From contig CP024912.1 in the NCBI GenBank assembly GCA_002813895.1, positions 2,531,836 to 2,595,835 of the forward strand: DNA of 64,000 bases. Direction: 5' to 3'. The notes below the pieces were generated by a model. The model ran no database searches, had not been told where the DNA came from, and saw only the letters and a list, made by a program, of their open reading frames with translations. Of this stretch, positions 63,938 through 64,000 are shown one piece after another (within the stretch, counting starts at the first letter, position 1; each line of letters starts with the position of its first letter). The position numbers and the translations under genes were made by a program. Source of the stretch: Cyanobacterium sp. HL-69 (lineage in GTDB: Bacteria > Cyanobacteriota > Cyanobacteriia > Cyanobacteriales > Cyanobacteriaceae).

Positions 63938-64000
63938 ATATTGTATTAATACCTATAAAATATATTAACCAAAATGTTACGATTAGATAATGGTAGATGA
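63938..64000. other. Right edge of the window
   Basis: AT-rich sequence with no gene start that I can confirm. Confidence 0.4.

Overview
This window is a stretch of cyanobacterial chromosome. It carries oxygenic-photosynthesis genes (psbZ, petB, petD, apcD), the cyanobacterial globin glbN, ycf-type and cyanobacterial DUF genes (DUF751/Ycf33, DUF3134, a fibrillin-like protein), dapL lysine biosynthesis, and many GCGATCGC (HIP1) octamers. The DNA is AT-rich, with tandem CCATTAT-type heptamers and dispersed GGTGGGCAT palindromes between genes. A unicellular, AT-rich lineage near Cyanobacterium/Geminocystis is my guess from gene content and base composition; the sequence alone does not prove it.

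Layout. 1-9 kb: a truncated ExeM/NucH-type extracellular nuclease, a cupin remnant, glbN, dapL, clpS with DUF2103, psbZ, ribH, cysH, and a gap holding an orphan terminator (possible sRNA) before an alpha/beta hydrolase. 9-27 kb: mostly housekeeping genes (manC-type pyrophosphorylase, MATE exporter, lipA, FAD oxidoreductase, a degenerate caspase, dnaX, TPR protein, RibD-like reductase, cysE, an LptA-LptB-LptF/G set, fibrillin, rbfA, PATAN response regulator). 27.9-33 kb: a tightly spaced set encoding a secreted SH3 protein, a PaaK/CapK-like adenylate-forming protein with a long unknown C-terminus, a GT2 glycosyltransferase and a secreted zinc protease, followed by an HNH gene and a dead IS5-type transposase. 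33.5-39.7 kb: a YeeE/YedE pair, petD-petB, rpsU, rpsD, a TldD/PmbA protein and ribF. 40-45 kb is an accessory island: an IS630 element with recognisable ends, an IS982 remnant, a CFA-synthase-like methyltransferase and two Uma2-type nucleases. 45-50 kb: DUF212, GGPP synthase, a Ser/Thr kinase, minC, a VOC protein and a RemA-like protein. 50.4-51.9 kb: an IS5-type pseudogene abutting the 3' end of a group II intron. 51.9-58.7 kb: ROK glucokinase, PsiE, chorismate lyase, an HpsN/HpsL-like pair and glmM. 59-64 kb: a glutamine-riboswitch-controlled glutamine synthetase inactivating factor, a second short protein possibly related to PirA, apcD, a TPR membrane protein, a DegT aminotransferase and an ABC-2 permease.

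The most informative regulatory locus is 58971-59545. A sigma70-like promoter leads into a three-stem leader with the conserved core of the glnA glutamine riboswitch. A following hairpin masks the Shine-Dalgarno sequence of a 49-residue protein. That protein carries the three arginines of the IF7/IF17 family at exactly the IF7 spacing. Nitrogen status would therefore be read by RNA and passed to glutamine synthetase. The most system-like uncharacterised locus is 27888-32651. Two intergenic regions (8.2 kb and 36.1 kb) hold terminators that point away from every annotated gene and suggest unannotated RNAs. No tRNA, rRNA or CRISPR array was seen.
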